Assembly (NCBI GenBank): GCA_018398815.1
Contig: CM031616.1
Span: 65,319,373-65,383,372 of the forward strand
DNA: 64,000 bases
Origin: Conus ventricosus
Lineage: Eukaryota; Mollusca; Gastropoda; Neogastropoda; Conidae
Direction of reading: 5' to 3'
The position numbers and the translations under genes are program-made. Under the pieces are notes generated by a model. It ran no database searches, was not told the DNA's origin, and saw only the letters and a program-made list of their open reading frames with translations. Positions 32,474 through 45,670 of this stretch are shown here, piece by piece. Position 1 is the stretch's first letter; every line of letters starts with the position of its first letter.

Positions 32474-33839
32474 ATTTCTTTCATTCATAAGCTCAGACTA
32501 GCATCTTTTACCAACTTCAGTCCAAACCTTTTTTTGCCTGCGCTGGCTATTTATTCCTGACAACGATCGAGTTTTAACAAATGCGTCATTTATATGCAAA
32601 CTGCAGTTAAGCCTAAATTACTACATAGTCCTGTTAATGCCTGTATGGCTTCTGGTAAACGGAATATGATAGGAAACTGCTGCTATCAATTTATTTTCCT
32701 GTCGTTCGTTATTGTCCGATTTTTATTTTACTTGTCACAGTTACACTTGCTTTATCTTTATATTGTTGTTTTGGAATTTCATATCAAAAACACTTCATGT
32801 GAATAGAAATTCAATTAAAGAAACACACACACACAAACCTCTTTTTTTTTTTTAAAAGCACATAATCTATATAGGAAAAACAAAATCAATCGTTTGCAGT
32901 CCAACATTAACATCTGCAAATCTATTCGTGAACCCAATCAAGGGGAATGGGAAAGGACAGTGCCTGGGAATCATTCATTATTCATCCTCTCTGCCTCTGT
33001 GATGACTGTGTTGCATTGATAGGCCTGCATGAAGCATTCTAAGCTCACAGTAATACACACATCCCTATCACTTATGAAAAATATTTCCTTACATTTCTTT
33101 CTTTCTCTCTCTCTCTCTCTTTTTTTAAAATTTTTTAAAATTTTTTTAATTTTTATAAATGAATCATATTTCATTTCGAAACCTAACAGATTTCCTTGTA
33201 TTTCTGCCAGCTTACGATAAAGTTCCTCAGACACCATGTCTGAGAGTTTTGTTCATTTACGCAAACACTGGCATTTATGAAAAAAATGTTGGTTTATATT
33301 TTCTAAAAAGCGCGTTCTCGCTGCCCATTTTCATGTCACAGCGTTGTCGTTCCGGCGGTATTGGTACACGTGTTATAAACAGCCCCACCCCCTCCCCCAA
33401 CGCTCCTGGGATACCTATGACTTTCTGTCGGCCAGATCTGTTGACGTGGGCGATGCTGTCTCCTATGCCCTGTGTCTCTGTACCGCGATGAAAGCCATGT
33501 GCCAAGGGGGACAGCATCTGTGCCCGCTGCTCTGTCCTGAAGGTGCTTCATCGTCCAAGCTGCACCAAAGGCCTGCGCGGTCGGCAATGTCGGCGTGTGC
33601 AAGACTCTCTCTGCCACACGGGCTTAGACAGTCCAGTATTCCGAGGAAAAACCATCAGTCCACTCATGCTGTGGAGTATGTGGGCATGATGCTAACAGTT
33701 TTCTTACAGTTTTCTTCATGCGCACACATTCTTCAGCTGCTGGTCGACAATGTCAGTCTGAAGATCCGCGTCAACACACAATGAAAAATTATCATTACTA
33801 GCATTCTGTATCTCATCTTCCGGCGAACCCTCCGCAGCA

Positions 33840-33840
<1 letters not shown>
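31581..33840. other. Intergenic, no gene recognised
   Basis: Contains a G run (31956-31979), an ACGC/AC microsatellite (32396-32472) and A/T-rich sequence. A Cys-rich frame near 33500 has no family resemblance. Confidence 0.5.
32396..32472. repeat. ACGC then AC microsatellite
   Basis: acgc repeats to about 32438, then pure ac. Confidence 0.95.
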
Positions 33841-33887
<47 letters not shown>

Positions 33888-33892
33888 CATAC
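33841..33892. repeat. CT then AT microsatellite
   Basis: ctctct to 33866, then tatata. Confidence 0.93.
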
Positions 33893-34346
33893 ACATATAT
33901 CTTTTACTCCTGGTTATACCAGTCATTCCTATCAGGTTGGCCGGGCGTGTATGTGGTTCTGAATAACTATCGTTAAGCCAGAGACTCCCTTCGTCTTGAT
34001 GAGAACGTCACTCGTCGTTCCTTGATACACGGGGGACAACTCCTATTCCCAAGTTACAAAACGTCTATGGAGTTGTTTCCCTTGACAATTCCGTGCACAA
34101 AGCCTCCTTCGGGATCGTCACAGCTGCAGTACCAGCAGTACACAGGGAGTGGTCATTATCAGGTCACCATGAGGCAACCCTCTAGCGAAGATACTGAGCA
34201 GCTGCCCCAGCCCTTTCGGTGGTACTCAGTAGTAATACATAATAATAATCCGCAATACCACTATCTCACCTGACGACCACAACTGCGTAGTTGTGGAGAA
34301 GAAAGCGGAAACATAGTGATCTTAATTCACCGAAGGATTGAAATTT

Positions 34347-34436
34347 TCAACGCGGTAACAGCCCTGATATGGCCGCTTGCGGTCGGCTGGGCTATAAGCA
34401 ACATTACCTGCTATATGCAACATTACCTTACCTTAC
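34347..34436 (+). mobile_element. Very short 3' end of the I-type LINE, with target duplication
   Basis: A 90-bp insertion containing cagccctgatatggccgctt and gctataagcaacattacc, with a tail of ttaccttacc type. Flanked by 11-bp duplications gattgaaattt (34336-34346 and 34437-34447). Confidence 0.8.
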
Positions 34437-34449
34437 GATTGAAATTTCA

Positions 34450-36110
34450 GGCATACCCTGTTCTCCCAGTCTGCACTGGAGCAGTGTCAACGAGCGTCCT
34501 TATCCAGGTGGAACTAACCATGTCCGTTTAATGACAGCCTCATGAACTGACCAACGCCGATGACTTTCAGCACTGCTCACTACCGACAGGAATGTCGAGA
34601 ACAAATCCACACGTTGGTGACCGCAAAACTTTAACAAACATGGATGATCAATTTGGATGAGGAAGAAGATTATGATATTGCGAAGACCCATTTTAGTCTC
34701 TAGTCAATATCACTGGGCCATGCTCTGCGCACTTTTGATAACGTGCATCCTGGTGTCAATCAGTCCCGAGAGATACAGATACCTGCAGAGTTGGTGAAAA
34801 ATATAAATTTGAGCAGTGTTCTCAAAAGTGCATCCATTTAGTGGATGCAACTTGAGCTTGTGATTTGTACCTCCCAATTTGATTAACTTAAAAACTGTCA
34901 TAGATCTAGCAAGGGAATACAGGAACCAGCCGGAATAAAATGCCTCTCATAGGGTTTCTTCTCCTCGCAGTCTCCAGCACCAGCACTGAATGATGATGGT
35001 TAGCATTATTCCATGTGTGCACCACATTGAAGCAGCAACAGATGATCAACGTCAACCAATGAGAGGTGACACTGCTGATGTGATAAATTAAAAAAACAAC
35101 AAAACCATGTGATAAATTAAAAAAACAAAAAACAGTCACCTAAATCAGTTTGGCGGATACCACCTTCTGACCTTATTTTCATATAAGTTGTTGTTGCCGA
35201 TATTTGTGGCTGATAATTAATCTATGTAATTGTTTTTATGTTTCCCAAATGAGTAGGCTATCGTCATTTCTGTCTTATAAAAACAACGTACCACACATAA
35301 CATGCATTGCCTCTCGCCCTCACCATCTAAACGCCATTTACACACAGACTCATCTTCATAAAACGTATTCAGTTTATTTCCAAGTCCAGGATAGAGAAAT
35401 GGCAGTCCAAACAGTACATTCAAGGCAATACAGTCACCTGGATGTAGAAATATCACAGGAACAGTCCCACAGTCCCCGGTCTGTGGGGCTGGAATTATAA
35501 TGTCACAGCCACAATGCTTTTTCTGGCAGCATCTGGCTTCAATCACTGGACTTTTACAGCATGAATTGTGCACACCCACACACACATGAATTAGATAGAT
35601 AGATAGATAGATAGATTGAGAGACAGAGACAGAGAGAAACAGACAGTGGGCGAGAGAGAGGGACATAGAGGGACAGAGAGGGAGAGAGAGGAGAGAGAGA
35701 GTCTTTTACACGCAATATCAAGAAATACAACTACAGAACCAATCTTTGAATAATTCATCACATCATCACAGCATTAATCTAATTAATTCTTTAAAAAAAA
35801 AAACCACAACAGAAATCCAAGTGGTAAGGAAAACCCATGACAATTTAGGGAATACTTTGGGTAAAGGATGGTCGAAATGACATGTGAACAGTTTAAAACA
35901 TTTTGAGTTGTCAATAAAATGATGAATCGCACTGTCAATATGAAACATCGTCAACACACTCTCTCTGTCTCTCCTCATTGAGCTCTGGCTCCCTTTCATT
36001 TAAAACAGAAGACAAAATGGAAGATGACGTACACAATTACTGTATAACGCAGTGAGTAACAAAAGTCAACAGTTGGTCCTTAATACCCTCTCATACGAAC
36101 ACACACCTGC
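34450..36110. other. Intergenic, no gene recognised
   Basis: Includes a GATA tetranucleotide run at 35593-35616 and GA-rich sequence to 35700. Short frames show no family resemblance. Confidence 0.5.
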
Positions 36111-36119
36111 ACATGAGAT

Positions 36120-36840
36120 TCAACATTACCCAAGCTACTACCTGCAGACATCAGGTGGAAACTGTCCAATCATTCAATTCGATCTTGGTTAGGGGTAGAA
36201 CCATCTCTAAACTCTACTTTGTGGATGACACAGACCTACAGGGTAGTGTAGTAGCAATGATGAACTCCATAAGCTGGCTGACAGGTGACAGTAAACAGTG
36301 CAAACGTCCACCCTGACATCACCATGAACGGTCAGGACGTTGAAGAAGCATGGGCCTTCCAGCTCACGTCTACCCTCACCACAGACAGCAGATCGGCAAC
36401 AGCAGTCAAGAGCAGACTCACTTTTGCCATGTCCACAACGACAAATCTGGCCCAGAGTTCGGAACAACACAAACATCAGCTTCCTCACAAAGCTAAAGCT
36501 CTGGCTAGCTCTGTTCAGCAGTAAGAACTTCACAGGTGCCCACAGCAGACACACTATGAGAGCAAGATTGGCTTCAGTTTTGCTGGCACAGTCATTGTGC
36601 TGCTTGCAAGACTATTGGTTTGGATCCTTCACCTGTAAGGATGGCACCCAAGTCCTTATTAAAGCTTCTGCACTGGTCTCCACACACTGGTGTGTTCAAG
36701 CCAGAGAAGGCGTGGAACACAATCCAAACAAAGACTCGGCTCCAAGATCTGCTTGTGCGTCAGACCTAGGTGTAATGTCATGCAAAGGTAGAACCCCATA
36801 CCTTCATCTCTCATTGCAATGTGATGACTGCCATGGAAAA
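36120..36840 (+). pseudogene. Degenerate non-LTR reverse transcriptase fragment
   Basis: RTISKLYFVDDTDLQGS resembles the RxxSxLxFADDIDLL catalytic box with the first Asp pair kept (VDD). HPDITMNGQDVEEAWAFQL and the reading-on STLTTDSRSATAVKSRLTFA resemble the following MNGxxLExVxxFxYLGSxLTxDG segment. Frames are heavily broken. It is a different LINE lineage from the CR1-like copies. Confidence 0.68.
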
Positions 36841-37310
36841 TAGAGCTTCAGTTTTATTATTGCCCCATCGAACACAGAATACTTTTTCAAGCCTGTCACC
36901 ACGTAGAAAATTTGTTTTCCTGTCCCCTAAAACAAACTGAATAACCAAATAATTGTGTTAATTCATAGAATAAAAACTACATTAGTAACTTCTCTAGGCA
37001 GGTATGAATTAGACCAAGCCATGGGCCTCAGAGCCAGGACCTTCATCAATCTTTCTCAGAAAAAACAGTACGAGAAACATAACAGTGCCACAAAAAAATG
37101 TGTATAAAAAGGCTTGCATGGCTAAAAAGACATAGCAAAGTGGACAGGCAGAGGCCACTCTGGACAGTGTGTGCAGTCTTACTCCGGTCACCAGACTGCT
37201 ACAACAGAAAATGCTGGCATGTTACAAATTGTAACATGAGCCGATGATGAGGAAAAAACAACAAGACTTTCCTACACACACACTGGTGTAGCATGTTAAT
37301 GTAGGTACAT

Positions 37311-37363
<53 letters not shown>

Positions 37364-39975
37364 AGAAGGGGAAATTAACAGCGCATAATTTGAAATTAAA
37401 AAAAGCAGTGAATAAAAGACCCTCCTGCCTTCCCATGGGGAAAAACAATAGCAGAGCAATAATCACCTTAATGCTGTGTATTGGGTATCTCCACTTGCAC
37501 CAACAGATGGGGATTGAGAGTGACAGAAGAAACTTATATAGATAAACTATAGATCATCAGTAATCATACTAATGAGAATAATCCACACAAATACATATCA
37601 TAACAACCAACCAGTTCCATATTTCTCTGTCATGCAGTATATGTACACACTAAGTGCTGTTACAATTCACAGATATTCTTCCATTTCAGTTAAATCTTAT
37701 TCCTCCCTATACACTCTCATTCATATTGTAAGGAGCAGTGAACAGACCATCTCTCGACTCAACAGACAAGCCAGCAACATCTTTCATATGGTGGCCAAAG
37801 ATTCAAACATTCATGCTCATAATACACATTATCTACTTCCAATCAAAACGACTCCATTATTAAAAAGAATCAACTAAAAGCAAACCACTGAAGAGATCAA
37901 CAGGATCTCCAGTAATAACTTAGTCAAATATGTGCACATGTTTCAATGTTCAACAAAAATAAAGCGCCATGAACATCTACGGTTCGACTTGTATGACAAA
38001 ATGCAATGAAATGTACATCTGTATAAGATTAGGATGACAAATGTTAAGATAAAAAAGACCCAGTAAAACGCGTGCTCGCTTTTCATTTTCTCTTCCTTGA
38101 ATAAGTCACATTCATGGTCAGGATTAGACAGTGTGGTCCCCTCCATTTTGTGCAAAGACTGAAATACCAGTACATACCTGGGACTGAAAGATATAAACCC
38201 AAACAGATCATCTGTGGATGAAAGAAGTGCAACTGCTCCCACACTACCATATGATTTGCAAATATGTCTCTTTCAATTGAAAAAAAAAGAAGAGTTTTTA
38301 CCAAAAAGCAGAAAGGTCTGTTAAACATATCCATAAATAACTTTCATGTTTTACACATTTGTTCAAGGAAACACAAACGCATAAAAAAACAACACACACA
38401 AATAAAAATCCGGGCAAAATGCAGCTTCCCACAAGGTGTTGTACCAAGATGGTCCCTCAATGAAAGACTGGAATGAAGAGATGTATAAACAATCAAAAAA
38501 TATGCTGGACAATGCAACACGTCTTGTGGATGGAATCACACAGCACAGCAGGACTGAAAAGGCTCCACAGGCACATGACACTTTCTTCTTCATCGCCTCC
38601 TCCATGGAGGCCGTGTCCTCACCCCCACCTGTTGGTTTGATTGCTTGTCTGTCTGTGTGTCTGTCACAAAGGATTAAGCAAAAACTGCTGAACCGTTTCA
38701 ACCAAACCTTGTCCAAAGATGCAATGTGGCCAAGAGATGAAACATCACCTTTTGGAGTGGATACCTAGAGTGGATCCAAATCAAACAACAGATCAAGGAT
38801 TGTTCATCAAAGATGACTAACAAATTCATTACAGTAAACTATCAGATTGATTGTAATGAAACTTAATGGAAGAGAGAATGAGGCCTAAGGATAAACCCAT
38901 CAATTTCTTTTCTTTTTCTTTGCGCAGATTTGTAATGTGGATCCTGATCAAAAGGTGGGTCCATGACATGTTTGCAATACTGACACACTACTGTCAATTT
39001 TCCACCTGACACACAAGTTACTGCTGAAAATTAATCACTATTCATGAAGCAACATATTTTCATGGCATATTAACTTTCTATTAGTGTAAATGGTGATGTT
39101 TCATAATTTTCAATTCTACTGGGAGAGGTGGGGGATGGGAGCAAACAAGCGAACCCGTTCAGTCAATATGACCTATTACCTCCCTTGGCAAAAGAAAAAA
39201 AATTCACTTGTGAACCAGTTTCCAAGGCCAGATCCAAAATTCTTTTGACCGTTGTGGAGTTCTGCACTCTCCTGGATGCTCCTGTAGTTTGAAAAATAAA
39301 TGCAACTTCAATTCAAATCGTAATGTAGCTAACAATAGTGTCATACATTTTAAGATATTCACTTGAAAAATGCTTTCAATATGCCGACCTTCTTCCCAAG
39401 TCTGAAAAAAAATCTTATGAAAACTCCAAAACTTGCGTCTGTCATGTTCTTTTTTTTTTTCTCTTCTTCTTTTTTTTTGTATAACCCTCCCACTTCCTCA
39501 CCCCCCCCCCAAAAAAAAAAAAGACACCCCCTTCCTAACAAACAAAAGTACCAACTTGTCTTTACTGAATTTGAGACCTAATAAGACATGATCTAATGGC
39601 AAAAAGAGCATCTAAAATATCTGACATTCTCAATAAAACAGCTGATGTATCTGGACAAACACAAGTCTTCCAGACTGAACAAAGCTGTATAAAATAATGT
39701 GTTTAAAAAAGGGACAACAGAAGACAATCAAATCTGTATAACTGCACCATCAATACCTCCTGGATTTCCATCTGTCAGATTGATTCTTCTGGACATGTGA
39801 ACATGACCCATGACATTATAATGTATCATCTCCTGATTCCATGTAGGAGGAGATAATCAGTAGTCAGAGTACCACTCAAGGGCAAAGCAGTGCATTACTT
39901 ACATTTCCTCACCAAGTGAGGGTGGTGATTCCACCCCTGATTTTGTCTTTACAGGTTTTTTTTGTTGTTGTTTTG
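36841..39975. other. Intergenic, no gene recognised
   Basis: GA microsatellite at 37311-37361; second copy of a dispersed repeat at 38640-38770; otherwise AT-rich. Possibly contains the end of the 3' UTR of the minus-strand gene at 40.5 kb. Confidence 0.45.
38640..38770 (+). repeat. Dispersed repeat, copy 2
   Basis: gtctgtctgtgtgtctgtca then caaaggattaagcaaaaact and aaagatgcaatgtggcc. Shares wording with 26690-26860. Confidence 0.5.
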
Positions 39976-40000
39976 TTTCCACAGGCTGAACATTCAAAAG

Positions 40001-40006
40001 TTTATT
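40001..40006 (-). terminator. Possible poly(A) signal of the KIAA1549-like gene
   Basis: AATAAA on the minus strand, about 545 bases after the stop codon at 40552-40554. It would give a 3' UTR of ordinary length. Confidence 0.35.
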
Positions 40007-40551
40007 AAGACTTTGCAGTACACAGGGGTTATGGTGTTCAGTGTTATCAAATGATGGACAAAAAGCACTATCAGTTAATGATTAAAGTCGAAGTGTTCTG
40101 GAACTATGAGAAAACCTGTCGAAACATTTGGGTATATTTGCTACTGATCTCTCTCCTTTATTCCTTTCTCTTCTCCATACTACGGACTTCTTATCTGTTC
40201 ATGTGACAAACAACAATACCATTCACCTGCTTTGCCACAATTCAGATCTGCTTCTTAGCACACATATTTTTGTCACTGCTGTTCAAAAAGGAAAAAAAAA
40301 TCCTTTAGCCATGTTCATGATCCAACTCACCACCCCAGCATCTAAATGCTCACACCACATTCCCTGAACCAACAAGGATTTTGAAACTGTGTAGAACCTG
40401 TCATTGCCAGACCAGGGTTTCACTTCCCTTTGTCACAGGGCTCACATCATCCAAAAACACCATCAACATTTAGGCGAAGAGACAGAGGGTCTGTTTAAAA
40501 ATAAATGTTCTTGATGTCAGACACAGACAAAGAGAACCCTGGCAGGGGGCC

Positions 40552-41016
40552 TCACTCTTTCTGCATGCGCTTCAGTTCTTTTCGCACAGCCTGCATTAAC
40601 TCCTCCTGGTTCATGGCCATGAACCCTCCGGGAGCTCCGGGAGCAGGGGCCCCAACAGCCGGACCTCCCAGGATATTGAAGTAGTCCTGAGCGCTGATCA
40701 CCGGAGGGGTGGGAGTCCACACCATACCCCCTGGCTGAAAGTTGCCTGGCAGTGGCTGCGGCTGCACTGCTAGCGGCGCCATTTGCGGGGCAAGGAGGCA
40801 GGCCTCGTTGAGCAGGGATGTCAATTTCTGGCGGTTGTCCGCCTGTGGCTGGAGCTGTTGGTTGGTGGGGGTGGTGGAGGTGGTGCCCACGGCCAGTGAG
40901 CTGTTGACCAGCTGTTGGGCTTGCTGGTCCAGCTGCTGGCGGCGGTTGTAGGCCATCACTTCTTGTTGTTGGCGCAGGAGCATCTGCTGTCGGGCCAGAG
41001 CGGTGTCCAGCAGTTC
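40552..41016 (-). CDS. KIAA1549-like gene, terminal exon
   Basis: After acceptor [32 protein letters not shown], then [20 protein letters not shown], a Gln-rich probable coiled coil. It continues with [20 protein letters not shown], a Pro/Gly region ([15 protein letters not shown]) and a final amphipathic helix [17 protein letters not shown] before the stop at 40552. Confidence 0.85.
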   Translation of the reverse strand, partial: ELLDTALARQQMLLRQQQEVMAYNRRQQLDQQAQQLVNSSLAVGTTSTTPTNQQLQPQADNRQKLTSLLNEACLLAPQMAPLAVQPQPLPGNFQPGGMVWTPTPPVISAQDYFNILGGPAVGAPAPGAPGGFMAMNQEELMQAVRKELKRMQKE

Positions 41017-42249
41017 CTGGAAGGAATGTATGTATGCAGGTCATGGATGGCTAGTCTGGCATTGCCCACCAGCAGTACTGGTCTCATTCAACTCTGATCA
41101 CCGTTATTTGAAAAGGGCACATGCCGTCAATTCTGGTAGTTGATAACTATTATGATAAATAACACTGATACTATTATGTTTTAGGTCCTGTGGGTTTCCC
41201 CTTTTTTTCTTTTTAAATTTGCATATTTGGGAATCCTTGAATTTTATTGAATATGATTTGAACAAAAAAAGGAGTGAAGAACAAGACCAGTTTGAGTATG
41301 ACTGGAGTCCCAGAAAAATCTCCCCCCCCCTCCTCCCTCTATCCTCACACCCACACCACCACCACCACCAGTGCTGACTACCAGTCTCAGACGTCTTCCA
41401 CTTCTTCCCTGATTCAGTAACTACCTGTCAGTAAGTGGTACACTGATAAATATTCAATACCAAGAGAGAAAGAAAAGGTCAATTTAGTTGGTGAATTTCA
41501 TTCATGGGGGTCCAAATTCTTCAGCTGTCCCAACTAGAGGCAGAACAAAAGGCACATGCAATAGTCAGACACCCTGGCTATCTAAACCTTACTATGCATG
41601 TACACTGCACACTCTGGAGGTCCAGAAGACTTGTTTTTCTCACACACTACATGCACAGCCTTTCTCCCAGTCATAAACATGCAGTTCAACACTAATTTCA
41701 ACCGACCAGGGAAATAACAAACAGTGCAAAAAATGCCCCACCCTTGTTTAGGTCTAACACTCACAATATAAATAAATTATAATGTGGATCACGCATGTGA
41801 AAAGAATGTTGTTTTTTTACCCAAACAGCACATAATAGAATATTGGATGATGACCTTGTTAAAAAAAAAAAAAAGGGGGAGGTCTTTTTTTTACCCACAA
41901 AATGGGAACGGATACTCACTAAGCAGAGTATGGAAAATGACTCATGCATGAATCATGTGATCAAGACAAAACATCATTTATTGCCGACAGTACTTCTTAG
42001 ACAAGTGCCACTGTGTCATTGTATGTGACCCACTTTTGAAGCTCACACATCTACGCAACATATTTCAGCCGCATTCACAGCTGCGCTGCAGTAGCTATAG
42101 CGGCATCGCAGTGTGGAATGCAGCTAGCCATGACAAATGTTTCGTCTTCTCTATGGCAGGATTAAATGAAGGGAACAGATGTTGCGAGAGAGAAAAAATA
42201 TGGGGGGGGGGGGGGGGGGAGGGGGAGGAGAGAGAGGTGACTGACTGAG

Positions 42250-42303
<54 letters not shown>

Positions 42304-42406
42304 GAGGAGAGAGAGAGAGAGAGAAAAGAGAGAGACAGAGAGAGAGGGAGAGAGAGAGAGAGAGACATACAGAGTGGGTGGGGAGGAAGGAGAGAGAGAG
42401 ACAGAG

Positions 42407-42463
<57 letters not shown>

Positions 42464-42868
42464 TGCTTTTTGGGAGGCAAGATGAATAACATAAAAGCTC
42501 CTTCAACAATGCATTTCTCGCCCTCCAATTCTACATCCCTCTCCCAGAAAACTAACAAATTCAGAAATGTAGAAACATAATGAAATGAACTGGAGCAAAA
42601 TAATAAGAACAAGATAAAAAAAATCAGAAACAGATTCTCATCTTTTTATGCAATAACAACAACAGCAAAGAAAAAAAAAACCACAACAAAACAAGAAAGA
42701 AAAAAAAACTATACAGACATATGAAAATACACATGTGTATACAAGCAAGTTATACACAAAATCTTACAGATCTTGGCTTGAGAATAAATTGTCCTTAAGA
42801 GCCTATGTCCAACAAATTAATTTTACCTCTCCATTGGGGGGAGCCAGACAGTAGAACAGTGGTGTACC

Positions 42869-42959
<91 letters not shown>

Positions 42960-43018
42960 TGGGGGGGGGGGGCCATAAAAAGATGGAGACCAGAAGCCAA
43001 AGTGAAAAAAACATGAAA

Positions 43019-43057
<39 letters not shown>

Positions 43058-45218
43058 CTAAAAAGGAGAGAGAGCAAGAGACTGAGCAGATGAGAAAGAC
43101 TGGACAAAGAAGAGATTAAGACATTGACACAAGCACTCTTCAAACAGAAGCCATCAACAAGACACGGGTTTGAACCCTGGAAACCCCAAAACAGCTGACA
43201 AAAAGTACAGCGTTCAACTCACAGCCTCTCTGCGCTGGTCTGGGTCCATTGTGCTGTATGCTGCCCGCGGCTGCGCTCGCATGTGATGGGCTGGTTTGTA
43301 GTACACCTGCCACAATGGTGAAATGGACACTCTGAGTTATTGTCACCTGTCTTTCTGAGGCTGCGTAAGCCAGCCTGTTACCTGTCAGTGACGAGCATGT
43401 TGTCATGGGACACATACACAGGTACAGTCACACAAAAGTCAACACGGAGTCACAGTCCAATTACGTACTTTTTTTTCCTTCAAATTTCTTTTTCTTGCAG
43501 CAAAGGACCCAAATGTCCACAGACACATGAATATGCAGAATTACAAACACATACATGCATACACACATACTCAGACAAACTTACACACCATATGCATGAA
43601 CATCCCCCAACACACGCATCTTTGTTTCCATTCACCCATTCCCCTCTTCCACACATACTTATTAACTGTCTCCTGCACACATAAACACTTATACACACAT
43701 CATATGCCACAAAGAGTCAGAAGCAAGTGCTGGATTAGCTTGCTTAATTGGCAAAAACATACAGTCTGTTGTCAGCAGACAAAAAACTAGTGTAATAACA
43801 TTTGATATTTAGAAATGGGTATGCTCTTTAACTCACTCACTCTCTCTCCACACACACACACAGACACACAACACAAAAACAAAAGCATGTGCACACAAAA
43901 CACCTTTCTCACACTAATGTGCTTTTCAGTTACAAAGATTCCAAAGAATTTTTTATTTGATCAGAGAAAAACATGTATACGTGTAAGTGCACCAGTGTGT
44001 GTGGACACATGCATGCTTGTGTGTGTTTATGCATGTGTATGTGTATATCTGTGCATGTAAGTGCATGTGCACACACATGCATAAAGCATGCGTCCATATA
44101 CATTATGACCACTGTGGTTGAACAATAATGCTTGTGCATACAATGCACACTGGGCCTATCAATACGTATCTGCTTTGTCAAATTCATTATCAATGCTTTT
44201 CATTCATTATCATAGAATCTTTAGTTACCTGTTTTTCCACATTCAAATCACCCTCAGCAGTGTCCGGCATTGGGGGACCATCTTCAAAGATATTGCGACG
44301 GAATTTGACAGGAATGGTGGCCTCTCTCTCCAAAGGTGTAGTGGCTACCTGGCTCATTTTGGCAAAGGGCTCTATCCTCTCAGGAGGAAACTAAAAAAAA
44401 AAAAAAAAAAAAAAAAGAAATAAGATCAACAAAAGCATCTCAGGATCTATAGTGCATTAAATGGAGTCCCTCCACAGACTTATGCTTTGAGTATCTTCTA
44501 TGTATATAAAAACATGAACAAAATTCCACAAACAGCACATTAAACAAAATGAAAAATCATGGAGCAACATTTAGTTGATCTGTGAAAGATGATGAGAGGC
44601 ACTAACAACTAGTGTTGGTTTGAAGTTTTACAACCTGTTCCTCAGACATAGGAATGAAAGTTTACTGGTGCAGTTCATTGCTTACTATCCAACAATCCTC
44701 GCATCATTCACATTTAAGAGATTTATCCTTCAGTGCCACAGTTGGCTGTAGTTAGCTCTATTTTTCACCATCAAAGCTGGCAGTAGTTTAACTTAGTCTA
44801 CAGTCAGAGCAGCTTGTAGTTTGTTCTTCACCGGTCCAACACATCAGATCTATATAAACAACATGCTTACAATATTTATTATTTACATATGAGACAGATC
44901 AAAGATCTAGGTATAAACTGCATGCCAACAGGTTGTGCTTATTGTCTAAGACTTGTGAGACAGTTCAAGGATCTATAAACAGTATCCCAGTAGGCAATGT
45001 TCAATCTTCCAACATCAGAAGAATCAGATACGTAAGCAACTTAACGTGCAGTGTCTCACCTCTTCCTCCAGCTGCTCCTCCTCCATGCTGACTGTGGAAC
45101 CCTGGGTGTCAGAGCCTGACATGGATGACCACAGAGGATGTTTCCAAGGCCGCACCGCCACACGCTCAGATGTTACTGGTTTCCTGTAGCAGCAATGATC
45201 CAAATCAAAATAAGAACT

Positions 45219-45267
<49 letters not shown>

Positions 45268-45633
45268 CACTCAGACGCAGACACAGATGCAAGTGCACAC
45301 ATATTTAAAGTGTACACTTATTTTATCAAGTTACATGTACAAACATGTATATGCATGGTAGGCATGTTAACAAACACACAGAAGTAAGGCACACACATGG
45401 CATAACACAGACAAACCTGCATGGACTAACAGTGATATGCACATAACGTAATTACATTTATATATGTATGCATGCATATGCACACAAACACACTTAAAAA
45501 CATACACATGCTCAAACATGAATTAATGTAAACACAAATATGTGAAGATCTATGCAGACACATGTATTTATACACACACTTGGATGCACATGATTATGTG
45601 AATAATTCACACATGATGCAAAACAATAAACAA

Positions 45634-45670
<37 letters not shown>

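Noticed and set aside
33344..33784. Cys-rich small secreted protein (possible peptide toxin)
   Set aside because: No signal peptide in frame, no recognisable cysteine framework and no splice sites; the cysteines fall in different frames.
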